Source: an uncultured Muribaculaceae bacterium
GTDB lineage: Bacteria; Bacteroidota; Bacteroidia; Bacteroidales; Muribaculaceae
Length of the DNA stretch: 64,000 nucleotides
Reading direction: 5' to 3'
Assembly: GCA_947179295.1 (NCBI GenBank)
Contig: CAMXAZ010000006.1
Location: 1-64,000 of the forward strand
Shown here: positions 27,880 to 36,917 of the stretch, in pieces
How the letters are laid out: every line of letters starts with the position of its first letter
Position numbering within the stretch: the first letter of the stretch is position 1
Notes under the pieces: generated by a model
Told to the model about the DNA's origin: nothing
The model's input: only the letters and a program-made list of their open reading frames with translations
Database searches by the model: none
Position numbers and translations under genes: made by a program

Positions 27880-28188
27880 ATGAGAACATCAAATTCAATT
27901 AACTGTACTGACAGACTCTATCTTACAGTCATGATAGGACGCAAGACATTGGCGACACTTAGCGTCAGTGGGGTCAGCAGTCTTAATGAAGTCTATCGTC
28001 ATGTACTGGGTACGGCCCAGGGGCATAAGGGGGTCATGACATTATATTTGCGCAATAGCACTCAGGGGTGGGTGCAGCAACACACAATGGTCATCAATAA
28101 TAATCCGTCCGCACCACAGAAAGAACAGCCCGCCACCCGTTCTGCATCATACCCGTCTCTGTTCGATCAGGGACTATTTGAATCCTAA
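27880..28188 (+). CDS. small protein of unknown function
   Basis: A 102-residue protein with a beta-strand-rich first half (LYLTVMIGRKTLATLSVSG) and a Gln/Pro/Ser-rich, probably disordered C-terminus. No family recognised. A -7-like motif lies just upstream, and its 3' end overlaps the convergent ssb by 15 bp. A real gene is likely because the frame fills a 460-bp space between two divergent units, but there is no homology evidence. Confidence 0.55.
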   Translation: MRTSNSINCTDRLYLTVMIGRKTLATLSVSGVSSLNEVYRHVLGTAQGHKGVMTLYLRNSTQGWVQQHTMVINNNPSAPQKEQPATRSASYPSLFDQGLFES

Positions 28189-28506
28189 CAGTTCAAAATT
28201 GTCCACATATATTTCAGTCACATTCCGTTTGATGGCGTTGCGGTCTTCCCAGATCCGATAACGGATCTTACCCTCCACATAAAGGCGGGAGCCTTTGCGG
28301 ATATACTTCTCTGCGAATTCAGCGGCTCCGTCCCACATGACGATGCTGTGCCATTCGGTGCGTTCCGGGATTTTTGATCCGTCAGGCAGTGTGCGCTCCC
28401 GTTCGTTTGTCGCCATTCTGAATGATGCGATAGGTCTCGTCTCAATATAACGTATTTCAGGATCTGTCCCGACATTGCCTATTAATATGACTTTATTGAC
28501 GCTCAC
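28174..28506 (-). CDS. ssb: single-stranded DNA-binding protein without acidic tail
   Basis: A 110-residue SSB: a complete OB fold starting VNKVILIGNVGTDPEIRYI with the EWHSIVMWD and YVEGKIRYRIWED strands. It ends at LLGFK immediately after the fold; the disordered linker and acidic DxxxF tip that recruit partner proteins are missing. It is probably a secondary paralog rather than the main replication SSB. Start codon is GTG. It converges with the 102-residue gene. Confidence 0.9.
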   Translation of the reverse strand: MSVNKVILIGNVGTDPEIRYIETRPIASFRMATNERERTLPDGSKIPERTEWHSIVMWDGAAEFAEKYIRKGSRLYVEGKIRYRIWEDRNAIKRNVTEIYVDNFELLGFK

Positions 28507-28535
28507 GTTTTCTTCGGATTTTTGTTAGACAATGG

Positions 28536-28570
28536 CAAAATTAATCATTTTTTAGCGTATATGAAACAAA
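28536..28570 (-). promoter_or_regulatory. putative ssb promoter
   Basis: Minus-strand TTTG (28567-28570) and TAATTTTG (28536-28543) separated by 23 bp, slightly wider than usual. It ends about 30 bp before the ssb start. Confidence 0.45.
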
Positions 28571-28643
28571 TTTTAACCCCTGTGCGTTTATGTATATGAC
28601 ATAAATAATCTAAATACTTTCTCAAAACATAAAGATGTATAAT

Positions 28644-29261
28644 ATGAAAGGTCTGATTTACGGATTGACACTTTTGGGTGCTTTTTCATTGGTTTCATGT
28701 GACGAAACAGCCCGACTGGCAAAAGATCTGCCTGGCAGCTGGGCCGGAACTCCGGAAAATTTCACTGATAATGCATCGGTGACGGCCACAATCATTGAAA
28801 CAATTGATATTTCGTCAAACCCGGATGCAATGCCAAAAGGTGTACATGGCGGCACTCTGACTATTGTCGGGATGCTTTCGGCTAATACGCAGATTGTAGG
28901 GCAGCCTGGATTTGTCGAACCACTTGGGCTGACCGTAAGCGGTCGTTCTACAATCAGCGGCACCTGGACTGTGATTGATGATGATGAAGTGGCGATAAGT
29001 CTTGATCCGTCGACCTTAACAGTCAGTGTTGACCCCGATGCAGTTGTTGTAAATGGAGTTATTACTGAAATGAACGGACCTCATGTGGATTCAATCAAAC
29101 CGTCAGTCGCTTCGGCAATCGGGCAAAGCCTTAAAATGGCTCTTGTAAACCGTTATTCTGCTATCCGGAAACTGGATGATGTGAAAATCAAAGGGCCGTT
29201 GATGAAATTTGAAATAGGAGATACCGATTACGTCTTTACCCGTCAGAATGCTGCTCAATAA
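28644..29261 (+). CDS. lipoprotein of unknown function, lipocalin-like shape
   Basis: A 205-residue lipoprotein: signal peptide with lipobox SLVSC (Cys near residue 20), then about 185 residues of alternating beta strands, with the block LPGSWAGTPENF near the N-terminus. That start is like DUF4923/DUF5004-type lipocalin-like lipoproteins of Bacteroidales, but I cannot assign a family. ATG at 28644 is preferred to 28635, giving MKGLIYGL. It lies 50 bp before tdk. Confidence 0.75.
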   Translation: MKGLIYGLTLLGAFSLVSCDETARLAKDLPGSWAGTPENFTDNASVTATIIETIDISSNPDAMPKGVHGGTLTIVGMLSANTQIVGQPGFVEPLGLTVSGRSTISGTWTVIDDDEVAISLDPSTLTVSVDPDAVVVNGVITEMNGPHVDSIKPSVASAIGQSLKMALVNRYSAIRKLDDVKIKGPLMKFEIGDTDYVFTRQNAAQ

Positions 29262-29272
29262 GAAAATTTGCT

Positions 29273-29280
29273 TATCTTTG
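29273..29280 (+). promoter_or_regulatory. putative -7 element of tdk
   Basis: TATCTTTG matches TAnnTTTG, 33 bp before the tdk ATG. No -33 element at the expected distance. Confidence 0.4.
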
Positions 29281-29312
29281 CCTGACAATTCAATCTAAAA
29301 AACACCCTTTGA

Positions 29313-29951
29313 ATGAACAGGAAAGGCAAACTATATTTTCGATACGGCACAATGGGCTCTGCCAAGACTGCTCTTTTGCTGACCACAGCCTATAATTTTG
29401 AGGAGAGAAAGATGAAATATGTCTGCCTCAAGCCGGTTGTCGATACCCGTGATCTTACAAATGTTATAAAATCCCGCATTGGAATTCAGCGTGAATGCAA
29501 GTGGATCTATCATGAGACAGATCTGTATGAACTCGCTCAAAGCCTTTTTGAGGAGTCTATGGCGGTCATTGACTGGTTTCTGGTCGATGAGGCCCAGTTC
29601 CTGACCACTGCGCAGGTCGATCAGCTTTCAAGAGTCGTGGATGACTTTGGCAGTAATGTCATCTGTTACGGGCTTCGTACGGATTTCCAGAGCCACCTTT
29701 TCGAAGGATCGCGCAGACTGTTTGAGATTGCTGATACGATAGATGAGGTAAAATCCACATGCACTTGTGGGCGTAAAACCATTATAAATGCCCGCATAGA
29801 TCGCAACGGAGATTTTGTTGAAGAAGGAGAACAGGTTGAAATAGGCGGCGACGACAGGTATATCGCTGTCTGCCGCAAATGTTGGCGTAACAAAAGGATA
29901 GAACAGTCCTATCGCTCGATACTTCCGTTCCGGGAGCTGACCAAAGACTGA
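29313..29951 (+). CDS. tdk: thymidine kinase
   Basis: A 212-residue type II thymidine kinase making dTMP from thymidine. Walker A is GTMGSAKT, the Walker B-like DEAQF follows, and the structural zinc site is present as two Cys pairs (CTCGRKT and CRKC). Length and order match bacterial TK1-type enzymes. Confidence 0.96.
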   Translation: MNRKGKLYFRYGTMGSAKTALLLTTAYNFEERKMKYVCLKPVVDTRDLTNVIKSRIGIQRECKWIYHETDLYELAQSLFEESMAVIDWFLVDEAQFLTTAQVDQLSRVVDDFGSNVICYGLRTDFQSHLFEGSRRLFEIADTIDEVKSTCTCGRKTIINARIDRNGDFVEEGEQVEIGGDDRYIAVCRKCWRNKRIEQSYRSILPFRELTKD

Positions 29952-29995
29952 AATTCAGGGGCCGCAAAAGCCTCCTAAACACACTCTGATTTATC

Positions 29996-30769
29996 ATGAA
30001 ACAGAAATTGATTTTACTGCTGGTAGCTTTGGCCGGATTTGTGCCGGTGGCACAAGCGGCCAATCCGGTTTCTTTGGTTGATGAGACCCTGACGTATGAT
30101 GTGATTTACAAATGGGGTTTTATAAACAAAGTCGCCGGATATGCCACCATGTCACTTCGCAATGACGGAAATCTCTATCGTGCATCGGTCTTTGCTGAGA
30201 ACGCCCCCTGGGCCAATAGCATCTATATGCTGAGAGACACATTGTATTCTACGATGACAAAGGACGGATATTTCCCGGTGTCATATACTTACATAGCGCA
30301 TGAAAATGGGAAATATAAAAAAGACGTATTGAAATTCTCGCATACAGGGAATACATTTTCAGCAGAAGCAGTCAGGTATAAAAAGCCGGGCAAAGGTAAG
30401 CCGATGACAAGTTCGACACTTCATCTCGAAGCTCAGGGAATGACAGTTGATATGTTGAGCTCGTTTTTTTACCTGCGCACCCTTGATTTCCCTAACATGA
30501 AGAAAGGGCAGAGCGTTACGGTCAATATTTTTTCAGGGTCCAAAAAGGAAAAGCTGAAAATAACTTATATGGGGACCCAGACCATTTCGCTCAATGGCGG
30601 CAAGTTTCCTACGTATTATATAAACTTCACGTTTACACGCAAGGGCGTAGAAAGTTCGGCTCCAATTTCCGGATGGATTTCTACCGACGGGCAGCGCATA
30701 CCGCTCAAGGTGGAAGGCTCACTCCCTGTAGGGAAAGTCCGTGCACTCTATACCGGGCCCAATCCCTGA
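29996..30769 (+). CDS. DUF3108 exported protein
   Basis: A 257-residue protein with a signal peptide (residues 1-20, ending AQA) and a beta-rich DUF3108 domain (ETLTYDVIYKWGFINKVAGY, later LRTLDFPNMKKGQSVTVNIF and KVEGSLPVGKVRALYTG). DUF3108 proteins are periplasmic and of unknown function. It starts 44 bp after tdk. Confidence 0.85.
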   Translation: MKQKLILLLVALAGFVPVAQAANPVSLVDETLTYDVIYKWGFINKVAGYATMSLRNDGNLYRASVFAENAPWANSIYMLRDTLYSTMTKDGYFPVSYTYIAHENGKYKKDVLKFSHTGNTFSAEAVRYKKPGKGKPMTSSTLHLEAQGMTVDMLSSFFYLRTLDFPNMKKGQSVTVNIFSGSKKEKLKITYMGTQTISLNGGKFPTYYINFTFTRKGVESSAPISGWISTDGQRIPLKVEGSLPVGKVRALYTGPNP

Positions 30770-30808
30770 GAGTAATGCACTTATTTGTGTTAACAAAAGA
30801 TATTAGTT

Positions 30809-32560
30809 TTGAAAAAGGCATTATTGGCAATGACAATTGCATCGCAGCTCCTCTCCGCAACATCGGTTTCGGCAGAGGAGCTTACATATAAGATCGTAGC
30901 GACAACCGATGTTCACGGTAACTTTTTTCCGTATAATTTCATTACGCGCACACCTGGAGAAGGTTCCCTTGCCAGAGTGGCTTCAAGAGTCCGTTGTCTG
31001 CGTGATTCCATCGGGCGTGATCATGTCATACTTCTGGACAACGGAGATATCCTGCAAGGGCAGCCGACTGCCTACTATTATAATTTCATAGCCACTGACG
31101 GGCCACATCCCGTGGCAATGATGCTGAAATCTCTCGGCTATGATGCCGAAACAATTGGCAACCATGACGTAGAGACCGGCCACGCTGTATATGACCGTTA
31201 TAAAAATGATCTTGGCGAAATACCATTGCTCGGAGCGAACGTCATAGACGTCGCCACCGGGGAGCCTTATTTCAAACCATATCATGTTATAGAACGTGAC
31301 GGGATCAAGATCGTTGTGTTCGGACTTCTTACTCCGGCCATCCCGGCGTGGCTCCCTGAAAATCTCTGGAGTGGTCTGAGATTTGAGGATATGGTTGAAT
31401 CCGCTTCCAGATGGATTCCAGCAATAAAGGAAAAAGAGGCGCCTGATCTGATCGTCGGACTTTTTCACTCCGGTCATGATTCTTCTAAAAAGACAGGTGA
31501 CTGGATTGAAAATGCTTCTCTGAAAGTAGCTGAAGAAGTACAGGGCTTTGATATTATATTTATGGGGCATGATCATCAGGTCTACAATTCGGAGCTGATA
31601 GCCGATAGCGATGGCAAGTCTCCTCTGATTCTCAATCCCGCCAATAATGCCGTGAATCTGGCCGAAGCGGAGGTTAGATTCATTCGTGACAACAACGGAA
31701 AGGTTGTGGGGAAAAAAGTCAGCGGTCAAATTGTCCCGCTTACAGATCAGACGCCTGATTCAGTTTTCATGACAGAATTCAGCAATGTCAAAGAGGAGAT
31801 TGATGGCTTTGTAAACAGAAAGATCGGTGTTGCTACCGGTGATTTTTCGGTGAGAGATGCCTATTTCGGCCCATCCGCATTCATGGACCTTCTGCATGGT
31901 CTTCAGCTTGAAATCAGCGGAGCCGACATTTCATTTGCCGCTCCACTGTCATTTGATGCGGTCATCCGCAAAGGTGATCTTCATATGAGCGACATGTTTA
32001 CATTGTACAAATATGAAAACATGCTCTACACAATGGCCATGACAGGTCGTGAAATCAAAAACTATCTTGAGATGAGCTATTCGCTCTGGACATCCGAGAT
32101 GGCCGGGCCGGAAGATCATTTGCTGCTTTTCACAAAAGAAGGTGCATCTCCGGCAAAGGGCGATTATGCAAAATTGCAGAATCCGGCCTACAATTTTGAT
32201 TCAGCAGCGGGCATAATTTATGATGTAGATGTGACCAAGCCACAGGGTGATAAGATTATTATAAAGTCTATGGCTGACGGTAGCCCGTTTGACTTTGATA
32301 AGGTATATAAGGTTGCCGTCAATTCCTATCGGGGCAATGGCGGAGGGGATCTGCTGACGAAAGGGGCCGGCATACCTCATGAAGACCTGAAATCGCGCAT
32401 TCTCAAATCTACAGACAAGGATCTGCGTTACTATCTGATCAAACTTCTTGAACAGCGCGGGTCAATAACCCCGGAAATTACGTCCGGCTGGAAGTTCATT
32501 CCTGAGAAATTGACCGGGCCTGCCGCACAGAAAGACCGCACGGTCTTATTCTCGGATTAA
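30809..32560 (+). CDS. 5'-nucleotidase/2',3'-cyclic phosphodiesterase-like protein
   Basis: A 583-residue exported metallophosphatase of the UshA/CpdB type. The N-terminal calcineurin-like domain has all metal motifs: TDVHGNFF, DNGDILQG, GNHDVE, HSGHD and MGHDH. A C-terminal 5'-nucleotidase domain (about 345-540) contains YRGNGGGDLL, a typical nucleotide-binding loop. It probably releases nucleosides and phosphate from extracellular nucleotides. The start is TTG, giving a good signal peptide (MKKALLAMTIA...); the later ATG at 30830 would remove its basic part. The 3' end overlaps vanW by 15 bp. Confidence 0.92.
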   Translation: MKKALLAMTIASQLLSATSVSAEELTYKIVATTDVHGNFFPYNFITRTPGEGSLARVASRVRCLRDSIGRDHVILLDNGDILQGQPTAYYYNFIATDGPHPVAMMLKSLGYDAETIGNHDVETGHAVYDRYKNDLGEIPLLGANVIDVATGEPYFKPYHVIERDGIKIVVFGLLTPAIPAWLPENLWSGLRFEDMVESASRWIPAIKEKEAPDLIVGLFHSGHDSSKKTGDWIENASLKVAEEVQGFDIIFMGHDHQVYNSELIADSDGKSPLILNPANNAVNLAEAEVRFIRDNNGKVVGKKVSGQIVPLTDQTPDSVFMTEFSNVKEEIDGFVNRKIGVATGDFSVRDAYFGPSAFMDLLHGLQLEISGADISFAAPLSFDAVIRKGDLHMSDMFTLYKYENMLYTMAMTGREIKNYLEMSYSLWTSEMAGPEDHLLLFTKEGASPAKGDYAKLQNPAYNFDSAAGIIYDVDVTKPQGDKIIIKSMADGSPFDFDKVYKVAVNSYRGNGGGDLLTKGAGIPHEDLKSRILKSTDKDLRYYLIKLLEQRGSITPEITSGWKFIPEKLTGPAAQKDRTVLFSD

Positions 32561-33391
32561 TGATGGTGCGGCTTTTCGGATCTCAAGGCCGGAAGGGTCA
32601 TACATAACTCGCGCATGATTCGTCCGGATAATTTTCTGATTAATGCAGATTCCGCTTTTCTTGTCGATGGTTTTCCGGATCACAGTCCCGTTTCGGAAAA
32701 TGATGCCGTTTTCTTCAGAAAAGAATTCGTTTTCAGCGCAGATGTGATATGCCGATTCCTGCTCTTTACTGGCTCTGAGCTCGCCTCGAAGATATTCTCC
32801 GTCAGTATATACAAGCATCTGATAGACATTGTCGGTATCATTCCGGAATCTGTAGTCAAGATAATTGTAGACTATACTCGTTCCGGTACCAAATGGTATT
32901 TGCCGCTTGTAATCGGGGAATAAATCAAAGCCGTCATGATGGTGGTGCTCCACAATGGTGAGGTCTGAATGCAATACCATCCAGTGGATAAGGTTTGTAA
33001 ACTGGCAGTGTCCGCCTCCTACACCTGTTGACGGTTTATTATTGGAAATTGTAAGCCCGACTTTATACCCGTGTCGGGCTGTGTCAGGACCGACGAGATG
33101 CCAGAAAGAAAATGTTTCTCCGGGGCGAATCAGGATTCCGTTCACTTTTGGCGCTGAAAGAGCCAGATTTATTGCTTTATTTTCTTGCAACTCCAGGTTT
33201 GTATTCCCTAATTTTCTTCTAATGAGGGAAGCGTGTTTGTAGATCATGACCGGGAGTTTATCATTGCTCTTTCTCCTTGCAAATCGTTGCTTGCTCAGAG
33301 CATCCTTTATCTTGCGCAGGAAGATGTTCTTCTTGACCGAAATCCGATATGTCAGGGGCGATATCTCACAAAATAGTTTTCGTTTTCCCAT
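32546..33391 (-). CDS. VanW family protein
   Basis: A 281-residue protein with the VanW domain (about residues 90-215): IRPGETFSFWHLVGP, STGVGGGHCQFTNLIHWM and the histidine run HHHHDGFD. VanW proteins are widespread and of unknown function, first seen as an accessory gene of vanB clusters; nothing here indicates vancomycin resistance. Basic N-terminus, no signal peptide evident. Confidence 0.88.
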   Translation of the reverse strand: MGKRKLFCEISPLTYRISVKKNIFLRKIKDALSKQRFARRKSNDKLPVMIYKHASLIRRKLGNTNLELQENKAINLALSAPKVNGILIRPGETFSFWHLVGPDTARHGYKVGLTISNNKPSTGVGGGHCQFTNLIHWMVLHSDLTIVEHHHHDGFDLFPDYKRQIPFGTGTSIVYNYLDYRFRNDTDNVYQMLVYTDGEYLRGELRASKEQESAYHICAENEFFSEENGIIFRNGTVIRKTIDKKSGICINQKIIRTNHARVMYDPSGLEIRKAAPSLIRE

Positions 33392-33433
33392 GAAGCATTA
33401 GAGAGTGAGTAAGGTCCTTTGTTGTTTTGCCGG

Positions 33434-34276
33434 TTATGAATCGATAATCTGGAATGCAGCTTCTCGTCCGGCACTGATTCGCTCAGGATAGTGGGCATCA
33501 CTGTTGACTGCAACCGGTATTCCGGCGGAGATGAGTTTTCGTATTGTGTCAGACGATGGGAATAATCGTGGGGCGTATGCGGCAATTTGGTTTGGAGTAG
33601 CTCCGACCGGAGCTTCCCATGCTTTGGTATTCACTTCTGCTATAATCCCCTTGGCTGCAATGGCATCGATAACATTGTCGAGATGTTTTTGATACCAGCC
33701 TTCCAACTCTATGCCGGGTTTGAAATGTGAAGCATTGAAGCCGATCTTGTCAAAATGCCCGATAATGTCGAAGCCTCCGGCTTCTATCATCTCAAGAGTG
33801 CGTTCATAGAATTTGTCGACTACATAACGGATATCATTGTCAAAATACTTGCTTATCTTTTCAATGAAATTTTCCGGACGTCCGTCGACATCAATCATCG
33901 TTCCTCCGTCGGGTACAGGTATGAAGTGGATCGAACTAAGCTTGTAGTCAAGAGGCAGCGAGGAAAAATAGTCATGTGAAGCACCCCATGCATCACCGAG
34001 ATAATCAATTTCCATGGAAATATACAGATTGATTCTGTCGCTATATTCAGCCTTAAGCCGATTGAACTCGGCGATATAAGCATCGACCTGCGATTGTTCC
34101 ATGTTGCATGGCGAATGGAATGGGATGGGGGAGTGAGGGGTGAAACCATAGTGCTTGTATCCGGCTTTCACAGCCGCATCTGCGAAGCGCGCCATATCGG
34201 CGCGCCCATCGCAGAATTGAGTGTGTGAATGCAGGTTATAAGCTCTCGTTGATGATATGATATCCTTAACGGTCAT
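33434..34276 (-). CDS. PHP-domain phosphatase, histidinol-phosphatase-like
   Basis: A 280-residue PHP-domain metal hydrolase. Metal ligands are visible in NLHSHTQFCDGRADM, FTPHSP, EIDYLG, GHFDKIGF and VNSDAH. The family includes HisK-type histidinol-phosphate phosphatase. No other his gene is nearby, so the substrate is open. Confidence 0.85.
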   Translation of the reverse strand: MTVKDIISSTRAYNLHSHTQFCDGRADMARFADAAVKAGYKHYGFTPHSPIPFHSPCNMEQSQVDAYIAEFNRLKAEYSDRINLYISMEIDYLGDAWGASHDYFSSLPLDYKLSSIHFIPVPDGGTMIDVDGRPENFIEKISKYFDNDIRYVVDKFYERTLEMIEAGGFDIIGHFDKIGFNASHFKPGIELEGWYQKHLDNVIDAIAAKGIIAEVNTKAWEAPVGATPNQIAAYAPRLFPSSDTIRKLISAGIPVAVNSDAHYPERISAGREAAFQIIDS

Positions 34277-34337
34277 ATAGGCTATAATATGGTAGGCTTC
34301 TCGAAAATGGGCATTGGCGATGCTCCATAGATCGTTT

Positions 34338-35306
34338 TTACTTGGTTGTAGGGGGATTGGCTATATTTTGGCGCATGTTTGTGTCTGATTCAATATTTTT
34401 CATGCGGTAATAGTCCATGATGCCAAGATTCCCTGAAAGAAATGCTTGAGCCATTGCGCGTGGCAGCTCGGCTTCAGCCTCGATAACCTTCGCGCGGGCT
34501 TCCTGAGCTTTTGCACGCATTTCCTGCTCAAGTGCTATCGCCATAGCACGGCGTTCCTCGGCTTTGGCCTGTGCGATGCTTTTGTCGGCCTGAGCCTGAT
34601 CTATCTGGAGGGCTGCTCCGATGTTTTTACCTATGTCTATGTCAGCTATGTCAATAGAGAGAATCTCAAAAGCAGTACCGGAGTCAAGACCCTTGCGCAA
34701 TACGAGTTTGGAAATGTTGTCGGGGTTTTCAAGTACTTGCTTGTGACTTTCAGATGAACCAATGGAAGATACAATGCCTTCGCCTACGCGGGCGAGTACG
34801 GTGTCTTCGCCTGCTCCGCCTACAAGCTGCCGGATATTGGCGCGCACTGTCACACGGGCGATGGCTATGAGCTGAATGCCGTCTTTGGCCACGGCTGTCA
34901 CATGAGGAGTTTCAATGACTTTCGGGTTCACGGACATCTGTACTGCCTGAAACACGTCTCGGCCGGCAAGATCTATGGCAGTCGCCATTTTGAAGCCAAG
35001 ATCAATATTTGCTTTTGAAGCCGACACCAAGGCATGAACTACTTTCTCTACATTGCCTCCTGCAAGATAGTGGGCTTCAAGATCATCCCTTGAAACGTCG
35101 TTAAGGCCAGCCTTGTGGGCTTCGATCAAGGCACGGACTATGACTGATGCAGGTACTTTTCGAATGCGCATCAGGAAAAGCTGCATCAGTGATATTCTTA
35201 CACCGCTGACACGGGCAGATATCCATAGGAAGAATGGAACATAATAGAAGAAAATGCAGATAATGATCACCAATGCGATCAGAATCAAAATCAAGGTTAC
35301 TTCCAT
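34338..35306 (-). CDS. floA: flotillin-like protein FloA
   Basis: A 322-residue flotillin-like scaffold. Hydrophobic N-terminus (residues 4-30), then a PHB-like core (VKHDV-type region at about 100-220, with [20 protein letters not shown]) and a helical Ala/Glu-rich C-terminus ([20 protein letters not shown]). Length fits FloA/YqfA. It organises membrane microdomains in other bacteria. It stands 61 bp before the PHP gene. Confidence 0.93.
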   Translation of the reverse strand: MEVTLILILIALVIIICIFFYYVPFFLWISARVSGVRISLMQLFLMRIRKVPASVIVRALIEAHKAGLNDVSRDDLEAHYLAGGNVEKVVHALVSASKANIDLGFKMATAIDLAGRDVFQAVQMSVNPKVIETPHVTAVAKDGIQLIAIARVTVRANIRQLVGGAGEDTVLARVGEGIVSSIGSSESHKQVLENPDNISKLVLRKGLDSGTAFEILSIDIADIDIGKNIGAALQIDQAQADKSIAQAKAEERRAMAIALEQEMRAKAQEARAKVIEAEAELPRAMAQAFLSGNLGIMDYYRMKNIESDTNMRQNIANPPTTK

Positions 35307-35397
35307 AAGCGGTCGTTTTGATTGGTTAGAGTGTGATTTGTTTCAATAGCGGATTCTTTGGCTTGTGCTGACACAATCATTGGAGATGTCCGTTGCT

Positions 35398-35415
35398 TGG
35401 ACTATCTTTAGTCCA
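35398..35415 (-). terminator. small hairpin at the stop of the propeller-like gene
   Basis: A 7-bp perfect inverted repeat (TGGACTA / TAGTCCA) with a four-base loop overlapping the stop of the 478-residue gene. No T tract, so its role as a terminator is weak. Confidence 0.25.
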
Positions 35416-36844
35416 TCACAGCCGTGATAATGCTGTTTTTTATTCTTTTCAGTTCTGCACGGCGGTGATCAAGTCCATTTTCAAGAGTCAGGATTTCATG
35501 TTCGACGCTTCTGTCGCCCGCAGCATATGCCTTTCTGAGTTCGGCGAGATGGGCCACGGCATCATCGTAGGCTCTCTGTTCGTCCAGGTACTGTCTCATT
35601 GCTTCGCGTGCCATGCCGGATGCAAGGTCTGATACAGACGTGATGATTTTACCGTTCGGTAATGCAAATTCAAACCTGCGGTTGCTGCCTGACGCTTTTG
35701 ATGATTCCAGCGAAGCGATTTTGTCTCTGAATTTCGAATAGTCTTTGTCCGGATTCTGAGTCATGCTGATTGACGTGACTTTTGCATAGTCTGCCAGATT
35801 CGGTGTGTCTACCGGATAATTAATGCGGAGATCCTGAGGAATGAAGGTGTAGATTGTAACCGAATCTTTCAGCCCGTTTCGGTCTGTGGCCCACCATCCG
35901 GCACCGGTCTGCTCGTCTACGGCATACATATAGTCATTGTAGGGCGAGTTGTAAGGCATGCCGATATTCGACGGCTGCAGGAATCCATCTTCATCACGGC
36001 GTGAAATGAAGATGTCAAGATCTCCCAATGAATTCTCCCCATCGGCGGCGAAGTATAGGGTTATACCGTCAGCCATCAGGAACGGGTAACCTACCCAGCT
36101 GCCGTTTGAATTGCCGAAAATGGATTTATAGTCGAACAAAGCCGCTGGGCTGTCCCAGCTTCCATCGGCCAGACGGTAAGATTCAAACATTTTTGATTCG
36201 CCGTCATTTGCTGATCCATACCAGATCATATCCTCTCCGGATTCCGAAATATATGCAGGAGCCCATAAACCTGAAATAGATTCGGAATCAAGATACTCTT
36301 TCGGGACAATGCTCTCGATTTCAAATTCATCTGCCAGCCGGCCGGCGCTCTTGGCAAGTTTGATGAATTTGAAAAATTGATCAGCCGGAACGTTTATGCT
36401 GTCTACTATCTGGATTTTTTCCACACGGTCAAGCATACTACGTCCGAGATCTATCCTTGAACGCAGATAGTCAGTCCAGTCAAGAGTCTCATCTCCGTTG
36501 CCGTAAGAAAATCCCATATCTTTGGCGGCTTCATTTTTTGTTCGTTTGGCCAGATATTTGTCAAGATATTCATCGGCTTTGTCAAAATCATACAGGTAGA
36601 AGTAACTCTCTGCAATGCCAAGATTACCGGAGTTGCCACCTTTCAGATAGAATGGAATAGCTTCCTGAAAACGGCCGGCGTCTTTCAGCAGATCTGCTGC
36701 TTTCAGATTTGCTGCCTGATTCCTTGGTGCGTCCTTGGCTGCGCTGATAGCCGCCGAAATTTCAGTATTGTCAGCCCCTCGGAGCGGGGCTGCCGCTCCG
36801 AGTAAGGCTGAAAGGATAACTATATTTTTTAATAGTTTAGTCAT
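35408..36844 (-). CDS. TPR and beta-propeller-like exported protein
   Basis: A 478-residue protein with a signal peptide (residues 1-24, ending LRG or RGADN). TPR-like helices fill about 30-130 (FQEAIPFYLKGGNSGNLGIA, then DKADEYLDKYL). A central region (about 190-360) with YFAADGENSLGDLDIFISRR is typical of WD40-like PD40 repeats seen with OmpA or Por-secretion proteins. A coiled-coil C-terminus (about 410-478) follows. ATG at 36844 is used: an earlier start at 36970 would overlap the next gene and lacks a signal peptide. It probably lies in the periplasm or the outer membrane. Confidence 0.8.
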   Translation of the reverse strand: MTKLLKNIVILSALLGAAAPLRGADNTEISAAISAAKDAPRNQAANLKAADLLKDAGRFQEAIPFYLKGGNSGNLGIAESYFYLYDFDKADEYLDKYLAKRTKNEAAKDMGFSYGNGDETLDWTDYLRSRIDLGRSMLDRVEKIQIVDSINVPADQFFKFIKLAKSAGRLADEFEIESIVPKEYLDSESISGLWAPAYISESGEDMIWYGSANDGESKMFESYRLADGSWDSPAALFDYKSIFGNSNGSWVGYPFLMADGITLYFAADGENSLGDLDIFISRRDEDGFLQPSNIGMPYNSPYNDYMYAVDEQTGAGWWATDRNGLKDSVTIYTFIPQDLRINYPVDTPNLADYAKVTSISMTQNPDKDYSKFRDKIASLESSKASGSNRRFEFALPNGKIITSVSDLASGMAREAMRQYLDEQRAYDDAVAHLAELRKAYAAGDRSVEHEILTLENGLDHRRAELKRIKNSIITAVMD

Positions 36845-36917
36845 ATGGTCAGTATGTGGAATTCGGTTTGGATGCCCAAATTTAGTAAAATTCGGGCAGA
36901 TACGCAAACCTCTGTCG

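Noticed and set aside
30983..31729. A 248-residue minus-strand frame opposite the nucleotidase gene
   Set aside because: No family motifs and fully antisense to a gene with intact metal sites.
32546..33391. Vancomycin resistance determinant
   Set aside because: VanW alone does not confer resistance; vanA/B, vanH, vanX and the two-component genes are absent.
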